Source of the DNA: Planctomycetales bacterium
GTDB taxonomy: Bacteria; Planctomycetota; Planctomycetia; Isosphaerales; Isosphaeraceae
Direction of reading: 5' to 3'
DNA: 55,309 nt
NCBI GenBank assembly: GCA_027452145.1
Contig: DAIDHB010000468.1
Coordinates: 1-55,309, forward strand
The notes beneath the pieces were generated by a model. It was not told the DNA's origin and searched no databases. It saw only the letters and a program-made list of their open reading frames with translations. Positions within the stretch are counted from its first letter, which is position 1. Each line of letters opens with the position of its first letter. Shown here one piece after another: positions 34,975 to 46,400 of the stretch. The translations under genes were made by a program, and so were the position numbers.

Positions 34975-36795
34975 TCACGCCGATTGCCGGCCCGGCCGGA
35001 GCCTGAGCCACAACAGGAAGACCCCCGAGATCGACGCGCTCGCAAGCACCGGCCACCACACGCCCAGGAACGAGCGAGTCGCCGGGTGCAGGACCAGCGG
35101 CCGGCTGATCAGCCGTTCGAGGAATCCGGCTTTCCCCGGATAGGCCACAACGCTGCCATCGCTATTGTAGATGACCGTGTCCTTGATGCGTAACCGCGCA
35201 TCGAACTGGTGGCGCGGGGCCGCGTAGTCCGCCATCGCGACCGGTCGCACCTCGGTCGAACCGGGAAGCCTCCTGATGAGGTGGTAGCTCGAATCCTCGA
35301 CGACCAGGCTTCCATCCTCATCCGGCACCGTCGAGGCGTCGAGGAATTTGGGTGGGAACGGTTCCTCGGAGCCGGGGCGCGGGAACGTGTCGAAGCACGC
35401 CGCGGCCACATTCAGGCCGACGAGCGCCGCACCGATGACCAACCACTCGGACCAGCGGTGATCGGCGCGACCAGGCTCCGTTGAGGACAGGCCCCCGATG
35501 GGCCGACCGAGTCGAAGGCGAATGACGAGGATCGAGAGCGACACCGCTGCGATGAGCGGAGACCACGTCTCCAGCAGGGACAACGGCTGCGGCAAGACCA
35601 TCATCCGCCTCAATCCAACACCCGGGCCCAACCGGCCGATTTCGAATAGTGTCTCTCCGGTGACGTCGTTCCAGGCAGCAGGTTGCCACTTCCACCGTTC
35701 GATCGTCCTCACGCGGCTCAGGTAATCTCGGAGGTGTCTGTCCTGGGACTCGATCGCTCCGACGACGTTCAGCCAGGCGAGTATCGCCAGCATGGCGGCC
35801 CATGTGAGGACGTTCCATCCGGGCTTTCTCCAACCAGTGCCTCCAGGCCGGCGGAGCCAACCCCCCGGTGCGATGAATCCCCACGGGATGAGCAGTCCGG
35901 CCGCGACGGCTATCGTGATGGCCCCGCTGCCGATCACGGCCCACCAGATTTCGAGGAACGATCGCATCGGGTTCCGTAACACGACCGAACCCGCCAGGAG
36001 ATCGCCCGGTCTCCCTTCATGCCCGATCAGGGAACCGTCGTCGCATAGCCGAATGGTCGAGATCGTGATGGGGATCCCCGGATATCGGCTGATAATCTCA
36101 TTGTCGACCATGATGATGAGTCGCCATGTGCGCTCGTAGTAATCCTTCTCCTGGCTGCCGACGCGGCGATCTCGGTGTGAGCCGGCACCCGGCGCCATCG
36201 AATCTGGAACGATCACAGCCAGTTTTGGACTGGCGCGCACCGGATCCAGTTTCCCGTCCCCGCGGGCGACATGGATACCCCCATCGAACAGCCGTCGTGC
36301 GAGCTCCAGGCCCGGGCGATCAACCGGAGGTGAAGACACAGCGGCGGCGACGTTCAAACCCGCGAGTGCCATCACGATCACCAGCGAGGACAAAGGACCC
36401 CGCCGCCGTTTCGCGTGCGCCGTGGAGTGCTGGTCGGCGACCTGTGCATCAGCCGACGACCGGCGCAGCGTCGGGCCAACGAGTGCCAGGATCAGGATGG
36501 AGCCGCACGCGCCCGCGATGATGGGCGACCAGGTCTGGATGAGCGACCGCGCCGGCCGCTCGATGATCACGCGTGTTGGTTCCCTGAATCGCCCACCGGT
36601 ATGAGAGAGACGGGCTCTGATTCCCAGAGTCTCAAAGAACTTGCGGTGATCTCCCGAGAACTGGGTTTCGAACTCATGCCTTGGCAGGTCGGCAGGAGTC
36701 CTGAAGTAGGCGACCGCGGCGGCCAGGTTGATGGCCGTCAGCGCCACGATGACGAGCAGGGCACGGATCGTGATTTGAAATCGGCGGCGAGGCAT
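34975..36795 (-). CDS. Modular membrane protein, four modules (first gene of the tandem set)
   Basis: A 606-residue paralogue with four modules. Each opens with a TM of the form xxLxIVALxGLNxAAAx (ALLVIVALTAINLAAAV, VIVMALAGLNVAAAV, AMLAILAWLNVVGA, VIGAALVGLNVAAAC) and closes with P-x-x-S-[FL]-[IL]-x-x-W-[WS]-[PA]-[VL]-[IL] followed by a second TM. Two modules keep the DG motif (CDDGSLIGHEG, NSDGSVVAYPG). The ATG at 36795 is chosen over 36825: GGAGG lies 11 bp upstream and the N-terminus then matches the sister proteins. It follows the lactate permease by 60 bp and leads the second gene by 13 bp. Unknown function; a membrane scaffold or sensor is conceivable. Confidence 0.78.
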   Translation of the reverse strand: MPRRRFQITIRALLVIVALTAINLAAAVAYFRTPADLPRHEFETQFSGDHRKFFETLGIRARLSHTGGRFREPTRVIIERPARSLIQTWSPIIAGACGSILILALVGPTLRRSSADAQVADQHSTAHAKRRRGPLSSLVIVMALAGLNVAAAVSSPPVDRPGLELARRLFDGGIHVARGDGKLDPVRASPKLAVIVPDSMAPGAGSHRDRRVGSQEKDYYERTWRLIIMVDNEIISRYPGIPITISTIRLCDDGSLIGHEGRPGDLLAGSVVLRNPMRSFLEIWWAVIGSGAITIAVAAGLLIPWGFIAPGGWLRRPGGTGWRKPGWNVLTWAAMLAILAWLNVVGAIESQDRHLRDYLSRVRTIERWKWQPAAWNDVTGETLFEIGRLGPGVGLRRMMVLPQPLSLLETWSPLIAAVSLSILVIRLRLGRPIGGLSSTEPGRADHRWSEWLVIGAALVGLNVAAACFDTFPRPGSEEPFPPKFLDASTVPDEDGSLVVEDSSYHLIRRLPGSTEVRPVAMADYAAPRHQFDARLRIKDTVIYNSDGSVVAYPGKAGFLERLISRPLVLHPATRSFLGVWWPVLASASISGVFLLWLRLRPGRQSA

Positions 36796-36855
36796 TTCGG
36801 GTCGAGCCTCCGTGCGGACAGTCATCAGGTCCTATCCGCCGCGGCACCCGGTCGA

Positions 36856-38547
<1,692 letters not shown>

Positions 38548-38838
38548 GCGGCCGGACTCCTTCACTCCAAAGCACTTAAGAAGGCGGATCGAACCCAAAC
38601 GGTCGGGTTGATCCGTGCAGGACGGGCGCCCAGGATACGGGATCGAGCGGACGTCTGAAAGCCCCCTGGCGAGAGGCCGGCCGGTCCGGAACTTGCGGGC
38701 GTGGGATCGTCGCCGACATTGCCGACACGCCCCACCGGTGCCGTCTTGACCGTGCGACGGTGGAGGGGGTAACTTCGGTGGTCGGCCTCGACCGTTTGAT
38801 CATGAGGTTGGCCGGTAGTCCTAGCGAGGAGCCTCTGG

Positions 38839-39159
38839 GTGCAAATCGAGATTTCGATCCGTCATGGCGGTCTGGAAGCAGGGCAGCAGCAGTACTTGCA
38901 CGAAAAAGCCGAGAAGCTGCAAAAGTACTTCGCCCGCCTGATGTCGATCGAGGTGGCGGTGGACCACGTCAAGCATGCCTGGGAGATCGAGATCCTCGTC
39001 TCGGCCGAGCACAAGCACGACTTTGTGGCGCGCGAATCGGGGGCGACGCCGGAAGCGGCGATGGACGCCTGCGTGCACAAGATCGAGCAGCAGTTGCGGC
39101 GCTACAAGGAGCGGGTGCAGAATCATAAGGGGGATGTGCCGCAGGGGGGCATCAGCTAG
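38839..39159 (+). CDS. hpf: Ribosome hibernation-promoting factor, short (HPF/YfiA-like)
   Basis: A 106-residue protein with the short HPF/RaiA fold: MQIEISIRHGGLEAGQQQYL, the KLQKYFARLMSIEVAVDHVK region and the basic C-terminal KIEQQLRRYKERVQNHKG. In the family it binds the 30S decoding region and idles ribosomes in stationary phase. The GTG at 38839 is used as start; GAGGAG lies at 38826-38831. Position before ptsN is the classic rpoN-hpf-ptsN order, though rpoN is not in the window. Confidence 0.9.
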   Translation: MQIEISIRHGGLEAGQQQYLHEKAEKLQKYFARLMSIEVAVDHVKHAWEIEILVSAEHKHDFVARESGATPEAAMDACVHKIEQQLRRYKERVQNHKGDVPQGGIS

Positions 39160-39402
39160 TCTGGCGGCCGCGGCGGATGGCCGGCTCTGTGGCTTCCCCT
39201 GGGTTCCGCGTCCCCGGGCGGGGATGTGGCTGGGTTGCGGAGCGGGGCGGGCATCGCGCGGGGACCGGCGTTCGTTGACGGTCCTGGGCACGCGTCCCGC
39301 CCGAGGGCGGTCGGCGGCGATGCGCGAGCGAGCGAGGGAGGCGGGGCGACGCCGGGTCGCGACCGACCCGGCCAGCCGGTCGGCCCGTCGATGGAGGGGC
39401 GG

Positions 39403-39873
39403 ATGAAGCTTTTGGATTTCGTGGTTCGGGAAGCGATCGTCGTGGACCTTCAGGCCACCGGCAAGGAGGAGGCGATCCGCGAGATGGTCGGCAGCCTCCA
39501 TCGCGCCGGCCGCCTGGCCGACAACGATGTGGAGAGCGTGATCCGGGCCATCCTCGGCCGCGAGGAGCTGGGCTCGACCGGGATCGGGCAGGGTGTGGCC
39601 GTGCCGCATACGCGGCACCCGACCCTCCAGCGGCTGATCGGTACGGTGGCGCTGTCCCGGCGCGGGGTCGACTTCGCGGCCCTCGACGGCGAGCCCGTCG
39701 ATATCTTCTTCCTGCTGGTCTCCCCGCAGAACCAGCCCGGCGATCACCTGCGGGCCCTGGAGAATATCTCCCGACACCTGAAGGACGAACGGTTTGTGAA
39801 CTTCCTGCGGCAGTCGCAGTCGCGAGAGAGCGTGGTCGATGTGCTTGAAGAGGCCGACCATGGCTCGGCCTGA
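39403..39873 (+). CDS. ptsN: PTS IIA-like nitrogen-regulatory protein PtsN
   Basis: A 156-residue EIIA domain of the fructose/mannitol family. The phosphorylatable His69 is in GIGQGVAVPHTRHP, and the RGVDFAALDGEPVDIFFLLVSP segment is typical of PtsN. PtsN passes regulatory information from HPr/EI to potassium transport, sigma-54 and stress circuits rather than sugars. The ATG at 39403 follows GGAGGGGCGG; the longer open frame to 39226 is Arg/Gly-rich and non-homologous. Next to HPF and HPr/EI in the same direction. Confidence 0.92.
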   Translation: MKLLDFVVREAIVVDLQATGKEEAIREMVGSLHRAGRLADNDVESVIRAILGREELGSTGIGQGVAVPHTRHPTLQRLIGTVALSRRGVDFAALDGEPVDIFFLLVSPQNQPGDHLRALENISRHLKDERFVNFLRQSQSRESVVDVLEEADHGSA

Positions 39874-40076
39874 GCGGCCGGCCGCCGGCGGCGGCCGGAG
39901 CGGTCTGCTGGGGCCAGGCCCTGGTCTCCGCCGGCGGCTGCGTCCGGGGGTCGGGAAGCCGGCGGTGCGGGGCGTTCCCGAAGGCTGAAGCACAAGACGA
40001 ATCCTGGCCGCCGCGGCGTCCGCGATGACCTGATCCGGCGTCCGCTTGTCCCCGGCCCTGGCCGATCGAGCTGCCG

Positions 40077-40409
40077 ATGAGCGAGGATACGACGGTCGCC
40101 CGTCGCCAAGTCGAGATCACCAATACCCTGGGCCTGCACGTCCGGCCCGCCATGAAGTTCGTCGAGCTGGCGTCGCGGTTCCCCTGCGAGGTGCGAGTTC
40201 GCCATAATGACAATGAATTCAACGGGAAGAGTCTGCTGGAGTTGACGATGATGGCCGCCGAGTGCGGCACCCGCCTCGAGCTAGTGGCACGCGGCCCCGG
40301 CGCCCTCGCGGCGATCGAGGCTCTCCTCGAGCTGGTCTCCGCCCGCTTCTATGAAGATGAGGACGGCGAGCCGGTCGAGGCCGCCCCGGCTCCGGAGCCG
40401 GGCCGATGA
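40077..40409 (+). CDS. Phosphocarrier protein HPr
   Basis: A 110-residue HPr. The phosphorylation site His21 is in TLGLHVRPAMKFVE. The regulatory-serine position Ser52 is in NGKSLLELTMMAAECG. The C-terminal tail of about 20 residues (EDEDGEPVEAAPAPEPGR) is longer than in enteric HPr. It accepts phosphate from enzyme I and hands it to PtsN. No HPr kinase gene is in the window. Its stop overlaps the upstream frame of the enzyme I gene (ATGA at 40406), so the two are coupled or nearly so. Confidence 0.92.
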   Translation: MSEDTTVARRQVEITNTLGLHVRPAMKFVELASRFPCEVRVRHNDNEFNGKSLLELTMMAAECGTRLELVARGPGALAAIEALLELVSARFYEDEDGEPVEAAPAPEPGR

Positions 40410-40579
40410 GCCCCCCAACCCGCCGCCCCCGCGCCGACGCGGCGGGGCAACCGGCGAAGTCGCGGAGGGGTCGGGCGGGGCTTGCCGGCGGGTCGTCGTC
40501 GCCCGGTGGGAACAGGTGGGGGGCCGGCATGCGGCCGAAGGCGACAGCCAATCCGACGACGCGCCCCGCCCCGCGGACC

Positions 40580-42391
40580 ATGCAGGTCCTGCAGGGGATC
40601 GCGATCAGCCCCGGCATCGCCATGGGGCCGGTCGTCGTCGTCGACCGCAGCGGACTGGCCCTGCCCACGCGATCCATCGTCGAGGAGGCGGTGGCCGGCG
40701 AGCTCGATCGCCTCGATCGGGGGCTCCGCGATGCCCGCCAGGCCGCCGAGGACGACGCCGCCGAAGCGCGCGACCGGCTGGGCCCGCAGTACGCCGAGAT
40801 CCTGACGGCGCACAGCCGGATGATCGCCGACCCGACCCTCCAGCGCGAGGCCCGCCAGCGCGTGGAGAGCGAGCGGATCTCGGCCGAGCACGCCGTCCTC
40901 GAGGTACTCGAGGGCTATGCGGCCCGGCTGGAGGGCTACACCGGGAGCCACCTGGCCGCGCGGGCCGCCGACGTCCGCGACATCCAGGGGCGAATCCTCG
41001 GGCAGTTGGTCGGCGCGCGCCCCGAGCCGATCCAGGATGCCCTGGCGGCGCCCACGATCGTGCTGGCACACGACCTGACCCCCAGCGAGGCCGCCGGGCT
41101 GGATCCCCGCCGCGTCCCCGGCTTCGCCACCGAGGCCGGCGGCCGCGCCAGCCACACCGCGATCGTCGCCGCCGCGCTCGAGATTCCCGCCGTGGCCGGC
41201 CTCGGCCCGGTCCTCGACCTGGCCCGCCACTGCCGCACCGCGATCATCGACGGCGACCAGGGCCTGCTGATCCTCGAGCCCGACGAGGCCACGCGCGAGC
41301 ACTACCGCCGGCTGGCCGCCGAGCGATCCGAGCGGTTCGCGGTCCTCGCTCGCCAGGCGGATCGCCCGGACGAGACCCTCGACGGCTGCCCCGTCGAGCT
41401 CTGGGGCAACATCGAGTTCGGCGGGGAGGCCGCCGCCTGCCTGGAGCGGGGCGCCGCGGGCGTCGGGCTGTTCCGCACGGAGTTCCTGTTCCTGAGCGCC
41501 CAGGAGCCGCCGGGCGAGGACGAGCAGTACGCCGTCTACGCGGCGGTCGTCCGCTCGATGGCCGGCCGGCCCGTGACGATCCGGACGCTCGACCTGGGCG
41601 CGGACAAGATCGCTGGCTACCGGCCCGGCGCGGGCCTCGAGTCGAATCCGGCGCTGGGCCTTCGGAGCCTCAGGCTCTCGCTCCGCGATCCGGGGCTCTT
41701 CCGGCCTCAGCTTCGCGCCGTGCTCCGCGCCTCGGCGCTGGGGGACGTGCGCGTCCTGTTCCCCCTGGTGTCCACCCTGGCCGAGCTCCGCGCCGCGCGC
41801 GCCGTCCTCGAGGGCGTCGCCGACGAGCTGAGGGCCGAGGGGCACCCGCTCCCCGAGCGGATACCGGTCGGCGTCATGGTCGAGGTACCGGCCGCCGCCC
41901 TCATGGCCGATCACCTGGCAAAGGAGGTGGACTTCTTCTCGATCGGAACCAATGACCTGATCCAGTATACCCTGGCCGTGGACCGGACCAACGAGACCGT
42001 CGCCGAGCTGTATTCCGCCGCCGATCCCTCCGTCCTGAAGCTGATTGCCATGGTGGTCGAGGCCTGCCGAAAGCAGGGTATCCCGGCCACCGTCTGCGGG
42101 ACGATGGGAGGCGAGCCGCTCTACGCGATGCTTCTGTTGGGCCTGGGAATCCGCCAGCTCAGCATGCCCCCGCACCAACTGCCCGAGATCAAGCGAGTGA
42201 TCCGCAGCATCCGGCTGGATGACGCCCAGGCCCTGGCGGCCCAGGCTCTCAGCCGCTCGACGGCCCACGAGGTCGCCGAACTGCTGGACGCGGCGCTCCG
42301 GCAGTCGCTGGCCGAGCCGATCCCGGGATCCGCCAACGCGGTCCGGCCGGCGGAAGCCGCCGGCATGGTCGGGCAGGGGGCGGCGAGCTGA
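40580..42391 (+). CDS. Phosphoenolpyruvate-protein phosphotransferase (PTS enzyme I)
   Basis: A 603-residue enzyme I that takes phosphate from PEP and gives it to HPr. The N-terminal phosphohistidine domain has His192 in GGRASHTAIVA (near His189 of E. coli). The C-terminal PEP-binding barrel has GVGLFRTEFLFL, FFSIGTNDLIQYTLAVDR and the active-site Cys in VCGTMGGEPLY. Start choice: 40580 gives the family N-terminus MQVLQGIAISPGIAMG, but ATGs at 40529 and 40406 are in frame, the last coupled to HPr. No sugar-specific EIIB/EIIC genes are in the window, so it likely serves a regulatory PTS. Confidence 0.92.
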   Translation: MQVLQGIAISPGIAMGPVVVVDRSGLALPTRSIVEEAVAGELDRLDRGLRDARQAAEDDAAEARDRLGPQYAEILTAHSRMIADPTLQREARQRVESERISAEHAVLEVLEGYAARLEGYTGSHLAARAADVRDIQGRILGQLVGARPEPIQDALAAPTIVLAHDLTPSEAAGLDPRRVPGFATEAGGRASHTAIVAAALEIPAVAGLGPVLDLARHCRTAIIDGDQGLLILEPDEATREHYRRLAAERSERFAVLARQADRPDETLDGCPVELWGNIEFGGEAAACLERGAAGVGLFRTEFLFLSAQEPPGEDEQYAVYAAVVRSMAGRPVTIRTLDLGADKIAGYRPGAGLESNPALGLRSLRLSLRDPGLFRPQLRAVLRASALGDVRVLFPLVSTLAELRAARAVLEGVADELRAEGHPLPERIPVGVMVEVPAAALMADHLAKEVDFFSIGTNDLIQYTLAVDRTNETVAELYSAADPSVLKLIAMVVEACRKQGIPATVCGTMGGEPLYAMLLLGLGIRQLSMPPHQLPEIKRVIRSIRLDDAQALAAQALSRSTAHEVAELLDAALRQSLAEPIPGSANAVRPAEAAGMVGQGAAS

Positions 42392-42729
42392 CGACCGTCC
42401 CGGCCCCCGGGCCGGCCCATCGCCCCGATCCCGCCGCGGCGCCCGAGGTGCCGCGGGGCCGGATCGATCCATCGATCACCATCGTGCGACTCGAGGCAGA
42501 CCGTCAACGAGCGTCCGACCCGCCGGCCTCGTCCGACCCGATCCCCCGCGATCCGGCCCGGACCAGGCGGCCCGAAGCCGGCATGGCCAGGGGCGGCACC
42601 GAACGGATCGGCCTGAGCGAAACCTGACGAAACCCGCGGGCGAGCGGATGGCGAGGCGGCCCGGCCCCTGAGGCCCGGCCTGCCCCGTCCCTCGCGACCC
42701 GACCGGAGCGGCCCGATTGGCCGCCGGAT
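42392..42729. other. Intergenic gap, no gene seen
   Basis: 338 bp between enzyme I and the DUF2344 gene. Open frames on both strands are Pro/Arg/Gly-rich and do not look coding. No terminator with a T-tract is evident. Confidence 0.5.
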
Positions 42730-43371
42730 ATGATGACAACCACCAAGGTCCGACTCCGCTTCGGCAAGCGCGGCGACCTCCGCCTGATCAGCCATCACGA
42801 CCTCATGCGCTGTCTCGAGCGAATGCTCCGCCGCGCACGCGTCCCCATGGCGACCACGCAGGGCTTCAACCCGCGCCCCCGGATGACCTTCGCCCTGGCC
42901 CTCGGGCTGGGGATCGAGGCCCTGCGCGAGGTGGTGGACCTCGAGCTGACCGAGCCCTGGGAACCGTCGGTGCTGCTCGCGCGTCTGGAGGCCGGCGCCC
43001 CGCCCGGATTCGTCTGGGTCGACGCGAGTCCGCTGCCCACAGCCGCCCCCGCGCCGCGCCCGCGGTCGGCCGTCTACGAGTTCCCCGTCCCGGCCGATCG
43101 GCGTGACGCGGCCCGCGAGGCCCTGGCACGACTCCTGGCAGCCGAGAGCCGGCGGGTTGTCCGACGGCGGGCCGATCGCGAGAGCGAGCTCGACCTGCGC
43201 CCGCACGTCCTCTCGGCCGAACTGGCCGGCGACGGCGTGCTGCGGTTCCGCCTGGCGGTCGCGCCGGAGGGCTCGGCGCGGCCGGAGGACCTGCTCGAGA
43301 CCCTGGCGCTGCGCGACCTGCTCGACCAAGGAATATTCCTGACCCGCGTCGACGTGGAGATCGACGCGTGA
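42730..43371 (+). CDS. DUF2344 (TIGR03936)-family protein, standalone
   Basis: A 213-residue protein with the signature of the TIGR03936/DUF2344 family: KVRLRFGKRGDLRLISHHDL, CLERMLRRARVPMATTQGFN, PRPRMTFALALGLG. In most bacteria this domain is fused to, or next to, a B12-binding radical SAM protein and sits before RNase G. Here no radical SAM gene lies in the window, but the RNase E/G gene follows immediately, with its frame beginning at the very stop of this gene (43368). Function in the family is unclear, probably RNA or ribosome related. Confidence 0.85.
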   Translation: MMTTTKVRLRFGKRGDLRLISHHDLMRCLERMLRRARVPMATTQGFNPRPRMTFALALGLGIEALREVVDLELTEPWEPSVLLARLEAGAPPGFVWVDASPLPTAAPAPRPRSAVYEFPVPADRRDAAREALARLLAAESRRVVRRRADRESELDLRPHVLSAELAGDGVLRFRLAVAPEGSARPEDLLETLALRDLLDQGIFLTRVDVEIDA

Positions 43372-43493
43372 CGTCCCGCGCCCGGCCCGCTCGTCGCCAG
43401 ACGCCGCGGCGGGCCCGGGCGGCCCCGAACCGGCTCCATCAACGACCGAACACCACCGCCGACCCATCGGCGCCAGTCCTGGAAAGAGACCGC

Positions 43494-46400
43494 ATGAAGA
43501 AGGAAATGCTCATCAACGTACTCCAGCCCGAGGAGTGCCGCATCGCGATCGTCGAGGACGGAGTCCTCGAGGAACTCTACGTCGAGCGGACCAGCCACGA
43601 GAGCTATACGGGCAACATCTACAAGGGGAAGATCGTCAACCTCGAGCCGGCCATCCAGGCGGCGTTCGTCGACTTCTCGGTCGGCCGCAACGGTTTCCTG
43701 CACGTGTCGGACGTGGAGCCGCAATACTTCGAGGGGCGGGCGCCGGCGGGCGAGGAAGAGCCCGAGGCTCGCCCTCGCGAGCGGGTGAAGAAGCGCGATC
43801 CGCGCCGCGACCGCGACCGCGGTCGCGGCAGGGGCGAACGCCGCGCCCCGTCCGAGCCGGTCGAGGACATCGATCCGTTCGAACCGCCCTCGCCGCCGCG
43901 AGCCGAGGACCGGCCCCGCGATCGCGATCGTGACCGCGGCCGTGACCGGGAGCGGCCCGATCTTTCGGTACGGGGCCGGCGCGATCGCTCGGAACCGCCT
44001 CGCCGCCGATTCGGCGAGGGCCTGACCGACCAGGGCGAGGAGCCCGAGCCCTGGGGGCCCGAGCCGGAGCCGGAGCCGCAGCCCGAGCCGCAACCCGAGC
44101 CGCGCTTCGGGGTCGAGAAGCACCCGGAGGAGCCGATGGCGGCCCGCGCCGAGCCGGAGCCCGAAGCCCGGGCCGAGGATCTGATCGGTTGGCGCGGCGC
44201 CCTTCAACGCGACCCGGACGACGCGATCGGCTGGGAACGCGAGCCGGAGCGCGGCCGGGCTCCCGACTGGCGATCCGAGCGCGAGCCGCGTCCGGCCTCG
44301 CAGGAGGGGCCGTCGGCGCATCGGGCCGAGCGCGACGCGTTCTTCGATCCCGATCTTCCCCCCAGCCGGACCGACCGGGGCCGCTCGCCCGGCTCGCGGC
44401 AGCGCCCGCCCGAGCCCGAGTCCTTCGAGCGCGGCCATCAGCGGATCACGCCCGCGTATCCGCCGGAGCGAGAATACCGTCCCCACGACGAGCCCGAGCC
44501 GGCCGAGCCCGAGCCCGAGGCGGACATCGAATCCTTCGGCGCCGGCCGCGAGCCGAGGCGCGGCCGTGGCCGGGGCCGCGGCCGTTCCGCCGGCGCGGCG
44601 GGCCGGTCGCGTCCGAGTCCGCCGGCCGAACCCGAGGAGCCGCTGCCGCCCCTCGAGCCGGAGCTGCCGGCCGAGCTCCCGCCCGATGAGCCCGACTTCG
44701 GCGACATCGGCCGCTTCGACGAGCCGCCCCGCCGCCGCGGCGGCCGCGCCGCGATCCGATCGCGCGGCGGCGACTGGGGAGAGCGGCCCCGCGAGGTCCC
44801 GCCGCCCGAGCCCGAGGCCGGCCGCCCCGCCGATATCGGCTGGCGCCGCGGACCCGAGGTCCCCGAGGCGCCACGCGAGCGGGAACGGCCCCGCGAGCCC
44901 GAGCGACCCCGCGAGCGCGAGCCCGAGCGACCCCGCGAGCGCGACAGGGAGCGGCCCCGCGCCCACGACCGCGCCGGTGAGCCCGGCTATGTGCCGCGCC
45001 GCGAGCGGATGAAGACGGGCGATTCGACCTTCGGCGCTGACCTCTTCCCGCCCGAGGCCGAGTGGTCCGACCGCGAGACCGAGGAGCTGCTGGCTCCCGG
45101 GATCCCGCCTCGAGACGCCGGGCTGGGCGAGGAGGACGAGGTCGGCCTGGCGGAAGAGGAGGGCCCGGGCGCCGCGCGTCCCGAGGGCCGCCGCCGCCGC
45201 CGCCGCCGCGGCCGTCGTCGCGATCGCGAGCCGCGCCGCGAGGGCGAGGGCGAGGGCGAGGGCTTCGAGTCCTCCTCGGCCGCGGGCGACGAACTCGAGG
45301 CCGACTTCGACGAGCTGGATATCGACCATACCGAGGCGAGGGCCTACGCCCACGCCCGGCACGATGAGCCCGAGGCCCTGGGCGATTTCGCCGAGCTCGA
45401 CCTGGAGGACCTCGAGCCCGCGGATATCGACGAGGACGAATATGCCCCGGCCAGCGCCCGCACGGCCGTCGAGGAGGAGATCGACCCCGAACTCGAGCTC
45501 GAGATCCGCAAGGAGATCGAGGAGATCGAGGAGCTCGAGCGGGAGATGGGCCTCCGCGGCCCCGAGGCCCGCGGCCGCGCCCTCGACGAGGCGACGCGGG
45601 GCGCACGCGGCGGCGGCCGCGGCCGCGGCCCGTCCAAGCCGCCGATCCAGGAGATCTTCCGCCGCGGCGACGAGGTCCTGGTCCAGGTCATCAAGGAGAG
45701 CATCGGCACCAAGGGGCCGACCCTGTCGACCTACATCAGCATCCCCGGCCGTTATCTCGTGCTGATGCCCGGGCTCAACCGCGTCGGCGTCTCGCGCAAG
45801 ATCGTCGACGAGTCCCAGCGCCGCAAGCTCCGCGAGATCATGAACGAGCTCAACCCGCCCAAGGGGCTGGGCTTCATCGTCCGGACCGCCGGGCTGGAGC
45901 GCTCGAAGCGCGAGCTGGCGCGCGACCTGGCCTACCTCCTGCGGCTCTGGAAGGTCATCCTCCGCCGCATCAAGAAGTCGCGGGCTCCCGTGCCGATCTA
46001 CCAGGAATCGGACATGATCATCCGGACGATCCGCGATATCTTCACCTCGGAGATCGACACGATCTGGATCGACGAGCCGGCCGCCTTCGAGCGGGCCCAG
46101 GACTTCCTCCGCGTCGTCATGCCCCGGTTCGTCAACCGGCTCAAGCTCTACGACGAGAAGGTGCCGCTGTTCCACAAGTACGGCATCGAGGAGGAGATCT
46201 CCAAGATCCAGCGCCGGCACGTCCCGCTGCCGGAGGGGGGCTCGATCGTCATCGACCAGACCGAGGCCCTCGTCGCCATCGACGTCAACTCGGGCAACTT
46301 CCGCGTGGAGGACGACGCCGAGAAGACCGCCTACGAGATGAACCTCCGCGCCGCCCGCGAGATCGCCCGACAGCTCCGGCTGCGCGACCTCGGCGGCGTG

